A stretch of DNA of 64,000 nucleotides. Origin: Candidatus Eisenbacteria bacterium. GTDB taxonomy: Bacteria > Orphanbacterota > Orphanbacteria > Orphanbacterales > Orphanbacteraceae. The notes beneath the pieces are model-generated. The model was given only the letters and a program-made list of their open reading frames with translations, was not told where the DNA came from and made no database searches. The DNA is taken from positions 62,001 through 126,000 of the forward strand of contig JAFGGD010000020.1 in NCBI GenBank assembly GCA_016930695.1, written 5' to 3'. Made by a program: the position numbers and the translations under genes. This document shows, one piece after another, positions 63,901-64,000 of the stretch (its first letter is position 1; every line of letters starts with the position of its first letter).

Positions 63901-64000
63901 ACGTGGAAGTGGCCGAAAGCGACGCCTACCTCTCGGTGTACACGAGCCGGAACATCACGCTCCAAACGGCGGACACGCTCATCGTCCAGGCCCGCGCCGT
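57909..64000 (+). CDS. Giant right-handed beta-helix repeat protein, partial at the window edge
   Basis: An exported protein of more than 2030 aa with no stop codon in the window. ATG at 57909 follows GAAAGGAGC and opens a signal peptide (LLVGLLLAIPGWAGA). The body is built from parallel beta-helix (PbH1-type) turns, seen as repeated N-x-I/F-x-x-N and GGAI motifs. Six recurring modules begin near 57981, 58959, 59670, 60595, 61506 and 62560. Each starts with a YV...YPY strand and an AIDVAxxGDTI-like segment, continues with helix turns, and most end in an IGA..VGC-type motif. The frame is unbroken to the last base. Such proteins serve as surface adhesins or polysaccharide-binding proteins; no lyase catalytic site could be picked out. 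A C-terminal sorting domain may lie past the window. Confidence 0.88.
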   Translation, partial: MNGRNALSILLVGLLLAIPGWAGATTRYVVMQPIQTDLAATAGITPFPPYDFILYAATDIQDALDYCAYGDTVLIAGAQPEDTFNGYLHSESIVIPNGVVVLGGWDVNAAIMGLGSMPAVDQRIFAEDSLWTIIIPAIGSDDPVVRFAVDSTEVYDTTTVGEEEVIDSSWVHTGVDSTTVLRGLFISDGNTEIDGAGILLPIGSPRITRNVFSSHTTSERGGAIFIGYGSPRIEHNTFASNYVGDAAGGIVHVAGGAPIIRDNIFSGNSGPGYAVACSDSAGAPVLGYNLFYRNNDQDTLACSGDGSNLFGVNPVYCASADNDYRLFRESPIAAASSEGDAIGAWGIGCRATRKYVAATGATGILPYNEPDRAALTLSAALDVSYPGDTILVTIGEFEENLEVPGGIRLSGSWDYGFNFQDPYQSGTVIRSVEGGESAIRLTGEGTGDNHLEYLVLTDAGDADGALLSAEGVAVTLEHISVVGNISAGASLIHAGAGASLDFDYCMFALNQDAPVFGCGGGSVTVRNSNFFENDEIAAAGCAVALIDTTRRDPFFCDPDSADYRVYSEGRMGESAPGLSPFGALSVGCNYSAHYVRLGVGDGVYPYETPEKATSDVEAAIDVASAQDTIRMGSGVYEMNLTIDKGVGFEGGWTDSTFLTRDYAFAPSILQGTAAGEPTVRFEGVFSQFAPSGGLDGFIITHAEGVEGPGVVVAEGARPRLRHNLITGNHVDYVSHPEHPAAGVVIQGIVGGSQAVPILQENTIAGNTITGAVAGNRVASGVSISEAGTTTNNWTWLLDNIISDNAGGIAAIVNQESWIRLDDNIIFDNTNINAADSSWADYSFYGEQVDDFRSIDPLFCGADSGNYYLTSCSPAIVSATGDTVTGALPVSPYCICDGEVFLVNPSAGASGFPFRSRRNAARHISDIDPYFFRGDTISLLGQAERCTVKVCAGAIIDSFTLVNGVKYRGGYVLPDYLESSRNPADPNKTSRIGGGARNRIMTAGPGVDSTTVVDGFEFAAGRADKGSGAYLYGDAAPVFSNNKFIECRSTQSGVIYSDEESSPRIIGNRIYNNSVDTDGGVIHLAGAGGVVANNTVSDNKGGGWAFIAEECAPDVYNNAFTYNDQGIRTDGAAAIHFDHNDVFYHDPDYEEEMEFDTTGQGNISQGPLYCARGRFQYTLFDHSPLVAAGRNGGNMGARPVGCSTPRHYVSEAGANEYPYDTAVRAAHRIQDAVDVASMAGFSNPNDSADVVLVAAGTYEETLRVPTNVKVYGGYNASFSAEQRDYRTNVTVIDAGGEGTAVVIDSGARGPTATATVAGNTATIFDGFTIRNGQGVRGGGIRIGEYAKPVVRYNRIEHCRADLGGGILVEPGAKGWIVYNTVVEDTAVSGAGLFAEGYTTSAWDTTWHGGEITGVNGLSETVPLIANNTFVDCEVEGGGAGVVHLDEAEPIFRRSIVAYNGGGAGLVHVYDLGGHDTALPQVYNNQFYSNAGGDSLPDHLNLLLGEHVIAPPAFCDTAEGAYTLLYDRSLIRDEVSPVRDSCAATIWGSEPVGCTYPGHRFLAYWDPNSNNRPIFPYVCAPNAARNLDVILPYVNSGDTVDVAGDSRVATTTPPLEGALYTGNFQVNRPIVLRGGFDAGFALSEPKPDSVSLQAVLRPRTNGSILVVQQDPAAATDSTLRIDSTTIISGLTFQNANAELVNGGAIRCIGGASPTIRKCSFEENSTKNWGGAISIRDAASPRILDSYFYRNRAGVGGAIYLYRVSDPVVRGNIFSENGDPEIGQYGGVRIEESTAGGSVDNNVFYGNRRGALSLSEAKGGFRIWNNVIASNGGYGISLTPVFEGIQTPVLSHNDLWANSEGNLLNIDEDTTSIHANPQFCNTGERFDLTNRLRVFDTFFRYQECSPMLLAGVDPLSERDAHIGVAKLSEMTCADTTAPALEIGFLLHSTLPGVANLYVIPNETIARDSILLQTMYANARLESVDVGGEIITQIVYDFDTTDVEVAESDAYLSVYTSRNITLQTADTLIVQARA

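Noticed and set aside
61452-63965. Long minus-strand open frame opposite the beta-helix gene
   Set aside because: Its Val/Arg/Gly/Asp-rich product is the antisense of repeated beta-helix codons. The plus strand has a signal peptide, a promoter and coherent modules.
57909-64000. Repeated modules as a possible CRISPR or mobile repeat array
   Set aside because: The repeats are protein modules of 240-350 residues with low nucleotide identity, in one unbroken reading frame.

Overview
The window is high-GC bacterial DNA, packed with genes apart from a few leaders and gaps. It carries a C25 (gingipain-family) peptidase resembling the type IX secretion sortase PorU, secreted proteins with FlgD-like C-terminal sorting domains, large Asp-rich lipoproteins, and a giant right-handed beta-helix protein. 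This mix suggests an uncultivated high-GC lineage of the Fibrobacterota-Chlorobiota-Bacteroidota (FCB) superphylum, for example Eisenbacteria or Krumholzibacteriota. That placement is inferred from gene content only.

1-10.9 kb: the PorU-like peptidase is on the minus strand. Divergent from it are a PLP-dependent amino-acid decarboxylase, an M19 dipeptidase, a VanZ-like protein, hisS and aspS. 10.9-14.6 kb: on the minus strand lie a GtrA-family membrane protein and a thioredoxin-domain DUF255/YyaL protein. An FkbM methyltransferase is divergent from them.

14.6-40.7 kb: a co-directional run of about 26 kb in which most genes overlap or lie within 30 bp. It begins with phoH, pgpH-like (7TM-HD phosphohydrolase) and ybeY. 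Next come a membrane-fused spermidine-synthase-like protein, a CorC/CNNM protein, DUF502, mgtE, recO, glyQ and glyS. It then passes into an envelope-glycan module: a GT2 glycosyltransferase, two tandem YfhO-family proteins, an alkaline-phosphatase-fold enzyme, a GT-C membrane protein, a UPF0104/LPG-synthase-TM flippase-like protein and a GT-C protein fused to TPRs. A further GT-C-like membrane gene (40.7-42.7 kb) converges on it and shares a CTAG stop.

42.7-64 kb: an exported-protein region. It holds a TolB/WD40-like lipoprotein, a probably abundant 1165-aa secreted protein with a long structured leader and a strong terminator, an LVIVD-propeller lipoprotein, two paralogous lipoproteins, a 521-aa secreted protein with a sorting domain, and the start of a beta-helix protein of more than 2030 aa made of six recurring modules. 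Several of these genes have near-consensus sigma-70-type promoters with an extended -10 (TGnTATAnT).

How the genes may work together (inference): the PorU-like sortase and the sorting-domain proteins point to a type IX-like secretion and anchoring route. The GT2-YfhO-flippase-GT-C genes look like lipid-linked extracytoplasmic glycosylation, which could supply surface glycan. No tRNA, rRNA, CRISPR array or insertion sequence was found.
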